Shown: piece after piece, positions 54,207-63,315 of the stretch
Numbering within the stretch: the stretch's first letter is position 1
Layout of the letters: the number at the start of each line of letters is the position of its first letter
Assembly (NCBI GenBank): GCA_002412765.1
Contig: DHVR01000061.1
Coordinates: forward strand, 62,001-126,000
From: Leptolinea sp. UBA5203
GTDB lineage: Bacteria; Chloroflexota; Anaerolineae; Anaerolineales; Anaerolineaceae
Direction: 5' to 3'
DNA: 64,000 bases
The notes under the pieces: generated by a model
Told to the model about the DNA's origin: nothing
What the model saw: only the letters and a program-made list of their open reading frames with translations
Databases searched by the model: none
Made by a program: the position numbers and the translations under genes

Positions 54207-54677
54207 TTACTCAATTTTGGTGATTTTAAATTTCAAAGATCCGGAAGGTGTCTGTACATCAATGAGGTCACCCACTCGTTTACCGATCATTGCTTTGCCG
54301 ATTGGTGAGAGGTGAGAAATGCGGTAATTTGCAGGATCTGCCTCTTTGGGGCCAACGATAAAATAGGTTTCTTCTGGAAAGCCATCTTCGACAATGGTTA
54401 CATGATCGCCAACACCGACTTCTTCAAGATTCTGCTTGATATCTTCGATGATCACTCGATTACGCAAGATGTTATCAAGTTCCAGAATTCTGCCTTCAAG
54501 GAAACCCTGTTCTTCTTTTGCCTGAATATAATCCGCATTTTCCGATAAATCACCTTGTTCAATCGCAGCGCGTAAACGTTCTGCCAGGGTTTTACGAGCG
54601 GGTCCTTTCAAATAATCCAACTCTTCTTGAATTTTTACAGCGCCTTCAGCGGTTAAATAAGAAACATCATTTGACAT
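54207..54677 (-). CDS. greA: Transcription elongation factor GreA
   Basis: Rescues backtracked RNA polymerase; 156 residues, the normal length. The N-terminal coiled coil (GAVKIQEELDYLK, AIEQGDLSENADYIQAKEEQ) carries the acidic tip residues, and the C-terminal FKBP-like domain ends with ISHLSPIGKAMIGKRVGD. The ATG at 54677 is preferred for GGAG 7 nt upstream. Confidence 0.96.
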   Translation of the reverse strand: MSNDVSYLTAEGAVKIQEELDYLKGPARKTLAERLRAAIEQGDLSENADYIQAKEEQGFLEGRILELDNILRNRVIIEDIKQNLEEVGVGDHVTIVEDGFPEETYFIVGPKEADPANYRISHLSPIGKAMIGKRVGDLIDVQTPSGSLKFKITKIE

Positions 54678-54709
54678 AAAAATCTCCACAATCCAGTAAA
54701 TCTTTTGTA

Positions 54710-55861
54710 TTAAGGTAGGGTCTTGGGATCGAATAACTTTTGATATTCTTCGATGGCAAATCGATCCGTCATACCTGCTATATAATCGCATATCGTTCTT
54801 TCCAATCCTTGTTCAGGGATCAGACACTGAACGTGCTGCGGAAGGATGGTCGGTTCATTTTGATATGCATGAAAAATATCGGATAATAAATTCTCTGCTT
54901 TAACAGCCATTCGTTGAACCCGATAGTGCCGATACAAGTTTTTGAACAAAAAATCTTTTAAAGTTCGGATTCTGAGCTGAGTTTGATCAGAAAAACATAG
55001 TACATTATACGTCAGGCGCTGTAATTCGTCTACGGACTTAACACTGCTTTCCAGAATCTTCTTTTCGGTGGCATTAAGTACGTCCGAAACCAGGTAACCA
55101 ATCAGTTCGCGATTAATTTGATGGCGGGTCAAATCATCCAGTTTAGTTCCGGACCAGCGATAGGGATTACTCAGTATTTCCCACAATTCAATCCCTTCCA
55201 GCATACCGGTGTGAATCATCCCCGAACGAAGGCCGTCATCCAGGTCATGGGCGGTATAGGCTAACTCGTCCGCAACATTGCAAATTTGAGCTTCCAGATG
55301 TCCGCGTAAATCCGGATTGAAGTTTTTGGCGTCCGAAAGATCATATTCTGATTCGTGTTTGACAATCCCTTCCAGGACTTCCCAGGTTAAATTAAGACCG
55401 GAAAATTCGGCATATCTTTTTTCAAGGTAGGTCACAATGCGATATGTCTGTTTATTATGTTCAAATCCGCCGTAATCCAGCATCAGTTGATTTAATACCC
55501 GTTCACCTGAATGACCAAAAGGGGGATGGCCGATATCATGTGCCAGGCAAATGGTTTCTGTCAGGTCTTCATTGGCACCCAATCCTCTGGCGATGGAGCG
55601 GCCGATTTGAGCGACTTCCAGGGTATGGGTCAGCCGTGTGCGGTAATAATCCCCTTCATGATTGATAAACACCTGGGTTTTGTATTCCAGGCGGCGAAAG
55701 GCCGTAGTATGGATGATGCGATCCCGGTCGCGTTGAAAGGCAGTGCGGTGAGTGGGTTCCGGCTCCAGAAAGAGACGGCCTTTGGAATCTTTACTTCGGA
55801 TTGCATAAGGAGCAAGGAATTGATCCTCGTGATTTTCAAGATCTTGTCTTTGCAAAATCAT
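54710..55861 (-). CDS. dgt: Deoxyguanosinetriphosphate triphosphohydrolase-like protein
   Basis: HD-domain enzyme of 383 residues that removes triphosphate from dNTPs. The metal-binding residues are seen in RLTHTLEVAQ, the LAHDIGHPPFGHSGE block and the later ELAYTAHDLDDGL. The N-terminal DRDRIIHTTAFRRLEYKTQV is typical. It is followed by greA after 32 nt on the same strand, so the two may be co-transcribed. Confidence 0.93.
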   Translation of the reverse strand: MILQRQDLENHEDQFLAPYAIRSKDSKGRLFLEPEPTHRTAFQRDRDRIIHTTAFRRLEYKTQVFINHEGDYYRTRLTHTLEVAQIGRSIARGLGANEDLTETICLAHDIGHPPFGHSGERVLNQLMLDYGGFEHNKQTYRIVTYLEKRYAEFSGLNLTWEVLEGIVKHESEYDLSDAKNFNPDLRGHLEAQICNVADELAYTAHDLDDGLRSGMIHTGMLEGIELWEILSNPYRWSGTKLDDLTRHQINRELIGYLVSDVLNATEKKILESSVKSVDELQRLTYNVLCFSDQTQLRIRTLKDFLFKNLYRHYRVQRMAVKAENLLSDIFHAYQNEPTILPQHVQCLIPEQGLERTICDYIAGMTDRFAIEEYQKLFDPKTLP

Positions 55862-55886
55862 TTTGATTCTCCTTTTATTGATTCAT

Positions 55887-56678
55887 TTATCGGCGGATGA
55901 TAGTGCCTAAATGATCCCCATCCAGGGCTCTGCGCACATTGTCTGATCTAACACCTGAGAAAATTTGTACCTGGATCTCAGGATGATATTGTACCAGATT
56001 CAACATCTGGTTGACTTTTTCAAGCATACCGCCGGTGACATCCACCGCTTGTGAGCCGGAAATATTATCCTGCTGACTGACCATCACCTCTGGCGTAATT
56101 TCCTTTATCAGTTTGGTACAGGAAGGAAAATCCTCCCAGACACCGTCTTCGATACCGGCAATCAGAATTGATTGTGGTGGAATATTTTGGGATAATCCAA
56201 TGAATAACTCTTCTGTGGAGAGGATGGTACCTTTTAAAATTTGATCAAAAATGACATCCCCGTAGATCACCGGGATCATTTGGTGATCTAGAGCAGTTTG
56301 TATGGGACCAGTATCCCAGGAGAGGATCTGTCGATCTTTACTGAGAACCGCACTAACAGGCGGAAAAGCCAGCACCGGAAGCCCGGCTTCCATGCAGGCA
56401 TCCAGAACAATTTGATTTAAGGCTCTGGCTTGTTTCCAGACTTCCAGAAATCCCATCCAATCTGCCTGAGAATGAACGCCATCCCGCGTGCCATATGTTT
56501 TCGCGGCCTGATGCCCAAAGGAACCCGAACCATGGGCTAAAACCAAACGATACTTCCCTTGCTGGTAACTGGATTTAATTTCCTGAATGAGGGATCGTAA
56601 GCGGGAATGGTTTGCCGTGAAAGCTTGATGTTTTTCGGTAATTAAGGAGCCGCCCAATTTTAAATAAATGGTTTGCAT
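55887..56678 (-). CDS. Isopentenyl phosphate kinase
   Basis: Amino-acid-kinase-fold enzyme of 263 residues that makes isopentenyl diphosphate from isopentenyl phosphate. The lysine in YLKLGGSLIT, LAHGSGSFGHQAA (with the substrate histidine), and the later VDVTGGMLEKV and GDHLGT motifs fit this family rather than glutamate or acetylglutamate kinases. It follows the mevalonate kinase gene by 11 nt, which supports an archaeal-type mevalonate route. Confidence 0.9.
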   Translation of the reverse strand: MQTIYLKLGGSLITEKHQAFTANHSRLRSLIQEIKSSYQQGKYRLVLAHGSGSFGHQAAKTYGTRDGVHSQADWMGFLEVWKQARALNQIVLDACMEAGLPVLAFPPVSAVLSKDRQILSWDTGPIQTALDHQMIPVIYGDVIFDQILKGTILSTEELFIGLSQNIPPQSILIAGIEDGVWEDFPSCTKLIKEITPEVMVSQQDNISGSQAVDVTGGMLEKVNQMLNLVQYHPEIQVQIFSGVRSDNVRRALDGDHLGTIIRR

Positions 56679-56689
56679 GGAATTCCTTT

Positions 56690-57628
56690 TTATTGAATGA
56701 TCGTTTGAATCTGGCGTGTATAACCTGCCTGCGCAAAAGTCTGTGTGAGAGCAGCAGTTGTTGCTGAATGCATCAGGATAATCATGTTGCCGCCGCCGCC
56801 GGCTCCGGAGAGTTTGGCCCCCAGAGCGCCATTCTCCATGGCTAACTGGACCATTCGATCTAGTCCAGGAGTGGAGACGCCCAACGCTTGCAGTAATTGA
56901 TGGTTCTGCACCATCAACGAACCTAACTTAGGTGGATTGCCAATTTCAAGTGCGGATCGCGCCTGTACGGCGATTTCGCCGATCTGATCCAGAAGGGGTT
57001 GGATGAGCTGAGGAGAATGATTGAACTGCTCTCGGACCCTCTCGACCATGCCTTTGGTGGACTTTTCCTCGCCACTGTTGACAATCAGGATATGGTTTGG
57101 CTGGGCAATTTTTAGCCACTCCACCGGTTTTTCACGTTGGAAGAAGATGCCCCGTTCAAAGGCGATGACGGTGTTGTCAATCCCGGAGGGCGTTCCGTGG
57201 TATTGTTTTTCGGCTTCAAAAGCGATATCTGATATCTCTTGATCGGTAAAGGGGATACTGAAGAAGGCACACAGAGCCTTTGCCAGAGCTACCGAGACGG
57301 ATGCACCTGACCCCAACCCTGCCGCAACGGGTAACCTGGAGTGGATATGAATTTGCATGGCAGGAAGATGATGCAGCTTGCCCAACTGCCTGACCATGCT
57401 GATGATGAGTGCGAATGGATGCTCAGGTTCCAGTTCAGCCAGAGGACAATTTAGCCCAATGTCTGGTGCCTGAATTTGAACTATGTTATGCTGATGAATT
57501 AAAGGTTGGATGGTCACGGTGGTATAGCACTGCATAATGGGTACTGCGATGGCCGGTTTTCCGTACACAACCGCATGTTCTCCAAAAAGGATAATCTTGC
57601 CTGGTGCTTTTTGTATGATTTGTGCCAT
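56690..57628 (-). CDS. mvk: Mevalonate kinase (GHMP family)
   Basis: Kinase of 312 residues with the three GHMP motifs: GKIILFGEHAVVYG, the ATP loop PVAAGLGSGASVSVALA and SGAGGGGNMIIL. The motif 1 sequence FGEHAVVYGKPA is characteristic of mevalonate kinase. The ATG at 57628 comes 8 nt after the prenyltransferase stop; an in-frame extension upstream would overlap that gene. No strong Shine-Dalgarno is visible, which suggests coupling to the upstream gene. Confidence 0.9.
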   Translation of the reverse strand: MAQIIQKAPGKIILFGEHAVVYGKPAIAVPIMQCYTTVTIQPLIHQHNIVQIQAPDIGLNCPLAELEPEHPFALIISMVRQLGKLHHLPAMQIHIHSRLPVAAGLGSGASVSVALAKALCAFFSIPFTDQEISDIAFEAEKQYHGTPSGIDNTVIAFERGIFFQREKPVEWLKIAQPNHILIVNSGEEKSTKGMVERVREQFNHSPQLIQPLLDQIGEIAVQARSALEIGNPPKLGSLMVQNHQLLQALGVSTPGLDRMVQLAMENGALGAKLSGAGGGGNMIILMHSATTAALTQTFAQAGYTRQIQTIIQ

Positions 57629-57635
57629 GGGAGGA

Positions 57636-58505
57636 TTAGGAAAAATAGAAGATGATAATAACAAATAGGGCCCACGCCAGCATGGTAATTTGTAGAGGGC
57701 GATCGTGAAGGAAAATTTCCTCAGGGGTATCCCCTTTACAGAGTACTTGCATGATGTAGAGATAGCGGAAGATGCCATAAATAACAAAGGGGATGGTCAA
57801 CATCATAGTGTGATTTTCAGGAACATTTGGTGCCGAAAAAGTGTATAGACAATAAGAAATAATGGTGGTGGCCGAAATGATATTAATCAGTTGGTCCAAA
57901 AAGGGAATGGTGTATCCATCCAGGACTGGCCGTTGTTCATTCGTTGTACTTTGCAGGAGATTTAGTTCGGAGCGGCGTTTGCCAAAAACGATGTAAAGGG
58001 AAATCAGGCTGGCTACTACATACAGCCAGGGTGAGAAACGTTCGACGACAATCAAACTTACCCCGGCGAAGACGCGCAGCAGAAATCCCATGGAAAGGGT
58101 GATGGCATCCAGAATGGGTTCGTGTTTCAACCATTTGGAATAAATGGTGTTGATGATCCAATACAGAACGGCGATGAATAGGAAGGTTTTGGAAAGAAAG
58201 TATCCGCTGATAAAAACAATCAGCAAAAGGAAGATGGCAATGCTAGCTGCTAATTTTACTGAAATACGGCCGGCAGCAATGGGACGATTCTTCTTGCGCG
58301 GGTGTTTCCGATCGGATTCCAAATCGGCGATATCATTGAGTAGGTAGATGGCGGATGAGAGGAAGCAGAAGAGGATGAATCCGAGAAGGGTACGAAAGAG
58401 GGCTGGCAGGTAAAATAGTTGACGGTCGAAAACGAGGGCTGGAAGGATGAAAACATTCTTCAGCCATTGATTGGGACGCATGGATTTCAGAATATCACGC
58501 AACAT
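57636..58505 (-). CDS. UbiA-family prenyltransferase, DPPR-synthase-like
   Basis: Integral membrane prenyltransferase of 289 residues with about eight helices. MRPNQWLKNVFI, YLLNDIADLESDRKHP and the KKNRPIAAG block match the branch that joins polyprenyl phosphate to phosphoribose (decaprenyl-phosphate phosphoribosyltransferase). The Asp-rich NDIADLESD motif binds Mg2+. It could instead use another acceptor. First gene of the minus-strand isoprenoid group. Confidence 0.85.
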   Translation of the reverse strand: MLRDILKSMRPNQWLKNVFILPALVFDRQLFYLPALFRTLLGFILFCFLSSAIYLLNDIADLESDRKHPRKKNRPIAAGRISVKLAASIAIFLLLIVFISGYFLSKTFLFIAVLYWIINTIYSKWLKHEPILDAITLSMGFLLRVFAGVSLIVVERFSPWLYVVASLISLYIVFGKRRSELNLLQSTTNEQRPVLDGYTIPFLDQLINIISATTIISYCLYTFSAPNVPENHTMMLTIPFVIYGIFRYLYIMQVLCKGDTPEEIFLHDRPLQITMLAWALFVIIIFYFS

Positions 58506-58565
58506 ATTGCAATCTTATCACAAGATTGATATTCAGATACAGCAAGGGATGTTAAAATAAGAGTT

Positions 58566-59375
58566 ATGACAATAAAAGTGCGCTTGGATATTGCGATGAT
58601 GGAACAGAACCTTGCCGAGAGCCGAAATCAAGCTCAGGGTTTGATTATGGCCGGACAGGTACGACTGAATGGAAACGTAATTATTAAACCTTCGGAAACG
58701 GTGGAACCTTCGGATGTGATTACGGTCGATTCAGGGCCGCAATTTGTCTCCCGAGGGGGAGATAAATTATTAGGTGCGCTGCAGACCTTCCGCATGCTGG
58801 ATTTCTCGGGAAAAGTTTGCGCGGATGTGGGGGCTTCTACGGGCGGCTTTACGGATTGCCTCTTACAGCACGGCGCCGCGAAAGTGTATTGCATCGATGT
58901 GGGGTATGGCATCCTGCATTGGAAAATTCGCCAGGATGAGCGTGTAGTGTGTATGGAAAGGGTCAACGCACGGAATGTGGAAACGCTGCCCGAGCCCGTG
59001 GATTTTGTCTGCGTGGACACCTCGTTTATTTCCTTGAGTGTTCTGCTGCCAGTGATTCGTCACTGGTTAAAACCCGAACACGGGGAACTGATCGCCTTGA
59101 TCAAGCCCCAGTTTGAAGCCGGCCGGGAAATCTCAGCGCAAGCCAAAGGTGTCATTCGCGATCCAATGGTGCATCGGGCGGTGCTTGCGGATACACTGGA
59201 GATGGCCGCCAATTTGGGTTATCTGGTTAAAGGCCTGACACGCTCGCCGATTCAAGGTCCCAAGGGAAATAAAGAGTTTTTGATGTATTGTTCCAACAAA
59301 CCAGGCGAGCAGCCAGACATGGCAAAATTGATTCGTCAGACTATGGCTCTCTCCGTGCCGAACGAAAAAGACTAA
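58566..59375 (+). CDS. tlyA: TlyA-family rRNA 2'-O-methyltransferase
   Basis: Protein of 269 residues. An N-terminal S4 RNA-binding domain (VRLDIAMMEQNLAESRNQAQ) is followed by an FtsJ-like SAM domain with ADVGASTGGFTDCL and a DTSFISL motif and the catalytic K of LIKPQFEAG. TlyA methylates C1409/C1920 of rRNA in mycobacteria; the longer type is most like this one. It is followed by lepA after 39 nt. Its older label hemolysin is not supported by this sequence. Confidence 0.93.
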   Translation: MTIKVRLDIAMMEQNLAESRNQAQGLIMAGQVRLNGNVIIKPSETVEPSDVITVDSGPQFVSRGGDKLLGALQTFRMLDFSGKVCADVGASTGGFTDCLLQHGAAKVYCIDVGYGILHWKIRQDERVVCMERVNARNVETLPEPVDFVCVDTSFISLSVLLPVIRHWLKPEHGELIALIKPQFEAGREISAQAKGVIRDPMVHRAVLADTLEMAANLGYLVKGLTRSPIQGPKGNKEFLMYCSNKPGEQPDMAKLIRQTMALSVPNEKD

Positions 59376-59414
59376 GGCTTCATCCTTTCAAAGTAGGGTA
59401 TACTTCATACGATT

Positions 59415-61214
59415 ATGGACGAAACAATTCGGAATTTTTGTATTATCGCGCATATTGATCATGGAAAGTCGACCCTGGCGGATCGTTTATTGCAAGCCAC
59501 GGGAACGATTTCTGATCGGGATATGGTAGAACAAGTCCTGGATAATATGGATTTGGAACGGGAGAAAGGGGTTACGATCAAGTCTTCCGCGGTTCGCATG
59601 GCTTATACTGCAAAAAATGGGAATACTTATGAATTAAACCTGATCGACACCCCCGGGCATGTCGATTTTGGCTATGAAGTCAGCCGCGCACTGGCGGCTT
59701 GTGAAGGCGCTATCTTAGTGGTAGACGCAACACAGGGGGTTGAAGCGCAAACTCTGGCTAATTTATATCTGGCAATTGAAGCCGGATTGACCATCATCCC
59801 GGTAATTAATAAAATCGATTTACCCTCTGCGCAGCCTGAAGAGGTTGCCAAGGAACTTGAAAATTTGATTGGCATTCCTGCCAGTGAAATTCCATTGATC
59901 TCAGCTAAAGAAGGCTTGAATATTGATCAGGTGTTGGAAGCGGTCATTTACAAAATTCCCGCTCCAAAAGGTGATCGGGAAGCCCCATTAAAAGCGTTGA
60001 TCTTTGACTCCCATTATGATTCCTACAAAGGTGTTATCGCCTATGTGCGTGTAGTGGAAGGGAAAATTCAAAGTAATCAAACCTTAAGATTAATTGCCTC
60101 CCGAAAAGATTTGAAACCGGTCGAAATTGGTATTTTCTCTCCCACCATGCAGGTCAAGAATGAGCTATTAGCCGGAGAAGTTGGCTATGTTGCTACCGGA
60201 CTGAAGACCGTATCGGAATGCCGGGTTGGGGATACGATTACATCTGCGCAGAAACCCGCCGAGGAAGCCCTGCCTGGCTACCTGACAGTCAAACCCATGG
60301 TATTTGCCGGCATCTATCCGGTAGAAGGCGAAGATTTTGAAAACCTGCGGGAAGCACTCGAAAAATTGCAATTAAATGATGCTTCTCTAGTTTATGAACC
60401 CGAAAAATCACAGGCGTTGAATTTTGGTTTCCGCTGCGGTTTTCTTGGATTGTTCCATATGGAAATTATTCAAGAACGGATCGAGCGGGAATATGATTTG
60501 GATATCGTGGTTACTGCTCCGTCTGTGGCTTATGAAGTCATCATGAATAATGGTGAAACATTGATGGTGGACTCGCCGGCTCATTTACCGGATGAAAACT
60601 TGTTCAAAGAAATTCGCGAACCCTGGATGGAATTGCAAATCTTCACGCCGACTGAGTTTTACGGCACGGTGATGGATCTGGTGCGCAAACGTCGGGGTAC
60701 TTATCGTGAACAGGATTATCCATCCCCAAGCCGGGTGCAGATCATTTTTGAAATCCCACTCTCTGAGTTGATTGTCAATTTCTTTGATGAATTAAAATCC
60801 AGAACCCGAGGGTATGCCTCCATGGATTATTCTGTCTTGGAATACCGCATGGGTCAATTGGTTAAGCTGGAATTTTTAGTAGGCGGCGAACCTGTGGATG
60901 CGCTGTCCGCCATTGTACATAAAGATGACGCTTATCATAAAGGGCAGGCGCTGGTCAGCAAACTGAAAGAATTGATTCCCCGTCAGCAATTTGATGTAGC
61001 TATTCAGGCCTTTACCACTGGACGTATTATTTCCCGCGCCAATGTAAAAGCCATGCGTAAAGATGTTTTGGCGAAATGTTACGGTGGTGATATTACCCGT
61101 AAGAAGAAGCTGTTGGAAAAACAGAAAAAAGGCAAGAAACGCATGAAAATGGTGGGTAATGTCGAGATTCCTCAGGATGCCTTCCTGGCCGTGCTTAAGT
61201 TGGAGGATCGTTGA
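59415..61214 (+). CDS. lepA: Elongation factor 4 (LepA)
   Basis: Ribosomal GTPase of 599 residues, the exact family size. G1 HIDHGKST, G3 DTPGHVDFGYEVSR and G4 NKID are present, followed by EF-G-like domains and the LepA-specific C-terminal domain with KAMRKDVLAKCYGGD and a basic end (KKLLEKQKKGKKRMKM). Start ATG. A TATACT lies shortly upstream as a possible -10 box. The stop overlaps the TTG start of the next gene. Confidence 0.98.
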   Translation: MDETIRNFCIIAHIDHGKSTLADRLLQATGTISDRDMVEQVLDNMDLEREKGVTIKSSAVRMAYTAKNGNTYELNLIDTPGHVDFGYEVSRALAACEGAILVVDATQGVEAQTLANLYLAIEAGLTIIPVINKIDLPSAQPEEVAKELENLIGIPASEIPLISAKEGLNIDQVLEAVIYKIPAPKGDREAPLKALIFDSHYDSYKGVIAYVRVVEGKIQSNQTLRLIASRKDLKPVEIGIFSPTMQVKNELLAGEVGYVATGLKTVSECRVGDTITSAQKPAEEALPGYLTVKPMVFAGIYPVEGEDFENLREALEKLQLNDASLVYEPEKSQALNFGFRCGFLGLFHMEIIQERIEREYDLDIVVTAPSVAYEVIMNNGETLMVDSPAHLPDENLFKEIREPWMELQIFTPTEFYGTVMDLVRKRRGTYREQDYPSPSRVQIIFEIPLSELIVNFFDELKSRTRGYASMDYSVLEYRMGQLVKLEFLVGGEPVDALSAIVHKDDAYHKGQALVSKLKELIPRQQFDVAIQAFTTGRIISRANVKAMRKDVLAKCYGGDITRKKKLLEKQKKGKKRMKMVGNVEIPQDAFLAVLKLEDR

Positions 61215-62278
61215 TCTCATCGTTGAATCAGCTTTGGAGAAATTCCCGCCGTTGGCTGCCAGGATTCCTGATCAGTGCCATTGCGATCTTTATTCTATTC
61301 CGATCCGTTCACGTCGAAGATGTCATTCTGGCTGTGCAGACGATTGAGATAAAATTTTTCCTGATCGCAATTGGCATTACAGTCATTTCTTTATTCTTTA
61401 AAACCTTCGTCTGGCGCTCCATTCTGAATTTGAAAGTTGGAGTATTGGATACGTTCTTTATCATCTGCCAGGGATATTTACTGAATAATATTTTGCCCTT
61501 CAAGGCCGGTGAAGTAGGGCGGGCTGTGTTAATGAACCAAAAAACAGGCAAAGGTGTGATGTACATGTTCTCGTCCATCGTGATTGAACGGGCCATCGAC
61601 ATCGGTTTCGCTGCCGGTTTATTTTTAGTGACCCTGCCATTGACCACCCAAATGGAATCTTCAAAACCCTTCGCTATTATGGCTTTATCCGCAGTTATCG
61701 CAGGGTTTATTGTCCTCTTCATTATTTCCCGCTTTCATCAAGAAATATCCGGTTGGTTGAAAAAAGTTTTTATCCGTTGGGCTTGGGGAAGCCGGGTGAT
61801 TTTCCCCCGCATTGAGGGCTTTCTGGACGGATTTCAAGTCATTACCCATCCTCTTCAATTTCTAAAGGTACTTTTCTGGAGCACCTTAACCTGGACATCC
61901 TGGGTGTTGTTGTACTATATTGTCTTACGTGCCATCGCCCCGGCGGCTCCTTTCTGGTGGGGAGCTTTTATTAATGGCCTTCTGGCTTTAGGGGCCGCTG
62001 TCCCTTCTGCACCTGCTGGGTTGGGGGTTTATGAAGCTTCCATGGTAGGCGCGTTGACTATTCTGAAAGTGGATCGTGCGATTGCCATGGCTTATGCCAT
62101 TTCCATGCACTTGGTACAGATCATTTTAACGGGCATTTTAGGTGCTATTGGATTCATGCGCAACAATATTTCAATCTCTTCCCTGCTTCATTATAAAAAT
62201 GTTACACAGCCTGAGCAGGATTTATCAGGTGATGCACCAAAATCAATTAATGAAGTGGGAAATGCTAATCTGAACTAG
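61211..62278 (+). CDS. Flippase-like membrane protein (lysylphosphatidylglycerol synthase TM family)
   Basis: Polytopic membrane protein of 355 residues with about seven or eight helices, matching the integral-membrane part of LPG synthases without their catalytic C-terminal half (INNILPFKAGEVGRAVLM-like block, APAGLGVYEASMVG near residue 275). Such stand-alone copies are often next to glycosyltransferases and may move lipid-linked sugars. The start is TTG with GGAGG 4 nt upstream, overlapping the lepA stop. Confidence 0.85.
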   Translation: MISSLNQLWRNSRRWLPGFLISAIAIFILFRSVHVEDVILAVQTIEIKFFLIAIGITVISLFFKTFVWRSILNLKVGVLDTFFIICQGYLLNNILPFKAGEVGRAVLMNQKTGKGVMYMFSSIVIERAIDIGFAAGLFLVTLPLTTQMESSKPFAIMALSAVIAGFIVLFIISRFHQEISGWLKKVFIRWAWGSRVIFPRIEGFLDGFQVITHPLQFLKVLFWSTLTWTSWVLLYYIVLRAIAPAAPFWWGAFINGLLALGAAVPSAPAGLGVYEASMVGALTILKVDRAIAMAYAISMHLVQIILTGILGAIGFMRNNISISSLLHYKNVTQPEQDLSGDAPKSINEVGNANLN

Positions 62279-62286
62279 AGGTGATA

Positions 62287-63315
62287 ATGAAAAGACATTA
62301 TCTCATAACAGGGGGAGCCGGATTTATCGGCTGCAACTATACTGCTCATTTGTTAGAGAATGGACAGGAAGTGACCATATTTGATAACCTCTCCCGTAGG
62401 GGCACTGATAAAAATTTAGAATGGTTGAAAAGCAAATTCGGCGAAACAACGTTCAATTTTGTTCACGGAGATATTCGTGATCTGGAATCTCTGAAAAAAG
62501 TTGTTCCAGGGAAGGATGTCATTGTCCATCTTGCTGCGCAGGTTGCTGTGACCACCTCTGTAACCGACCCGCGTGAGGATTTCGAAATTAATGCACTGGG
62601 AACTTTTAATGTTCTTGAAGCTGCCCGTCTGGTAGGCGATGATCCCATCCTGATTTATGCTTCCACCAATAAGGTCTACGGCGGCATGGAAGAAGTCCGT
62701 GTTGCCAGTAATGATGTCCAGTACTACTATGAAGATTTTCCCCTGGGAATTCCTGAAAGCCAACCGCTGGATTTTCACTCTCCCTACGGCTGTTCCAAAG
62801 GCACTGGCGATCAATATATGCGGGATTATCACCGTATTTATGGGCTGCGCACGGTGGTTTTCCGTCAAAGCTGCATTTACGGTACCCGTCAATTTGGCGT
62901 GGAGGATCAGGGCTGGGTGGCATGGTTTATTATTGCGGCTCAATTGGGCAGACCAATTACGATCTATGGGGATGGAAAACAAGTTCGGGATGTGTTATTT
63001 GTCACCGATTTGTGCCGTGCCTATGATGCCGCGATTGACCATATTGATGTGGCTGCAGGTCAGATTTTTAATGTCGGAGGCGGCTCCAGCAATACCCTTT
63101 CCATCTGGAAACAATTCTGCCCCATCCTGGAAAAACACCTTGGCTCAACCATTCCTGTGGCCCGCAGTGATTGGCGCCCAGGGGATCAGCCCATTTATGT
63201 ATCCGATATTCGTAAAGCAAAGGAAATCTTGGGATGGTCGCCGGATGTATCCGCTCAGGCTGGCATAGAAACCTTGTTTGCCTGGGTAAAAGAAAACAAG
63301 GAGTTATTTCAATAG
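62287..63315 (+). CDS. NDP-sugar epimerase/dehydratase (CDP-paratose epimerase-like)
   Basis: Short-chain dehydrogenase of 342 residues. NAD-binding GGAGFIG is followed by the catalytic Y and K in SPYGCSKGTGDQYM. The long insert between NKVYGG and the active site, and the RQSCIYGTRQFGVEDQGWVAWF block, are those of CDP-paratose/tyvelose epimerase-type enzymes rather than UDP-glucose epimerase. Substrate not proven. ATG at 62287 is preferred to GTG at 62281 for its GAGG. It follows the flippase-like gene closely. Confidence 0.88.
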   Translation: MKRHYLITGGAGFIGCNYTAHLLENGQEVTIFDNLSRRGTDKNLEWLKSKFGETTFNFVHGDIRDLESLKKVVPGKDVIVHLAAQVAVTTSVTDPREDFEINALGTFNVLEAARLVGDDPILIYASTNKVYGGMEEVRVASNDVQYYYEDFPLGIPESQPLDFHSPYGCSKGTGDQYMRDYHRIYGLRTVVFRQSCIYGTRQFGVEDQGWVAWFIIAAQLGRPITIYGDGKQVRDVLFVTDLCRAYDAAIDHIDVAAGQIFNVGGGSSNTLSIWKQFCPILEKHLGSTIPVARSDWRPGDQPIYVSDIRKAKEILGWSPDVSAQAGIETLFAWVKENKELFQ

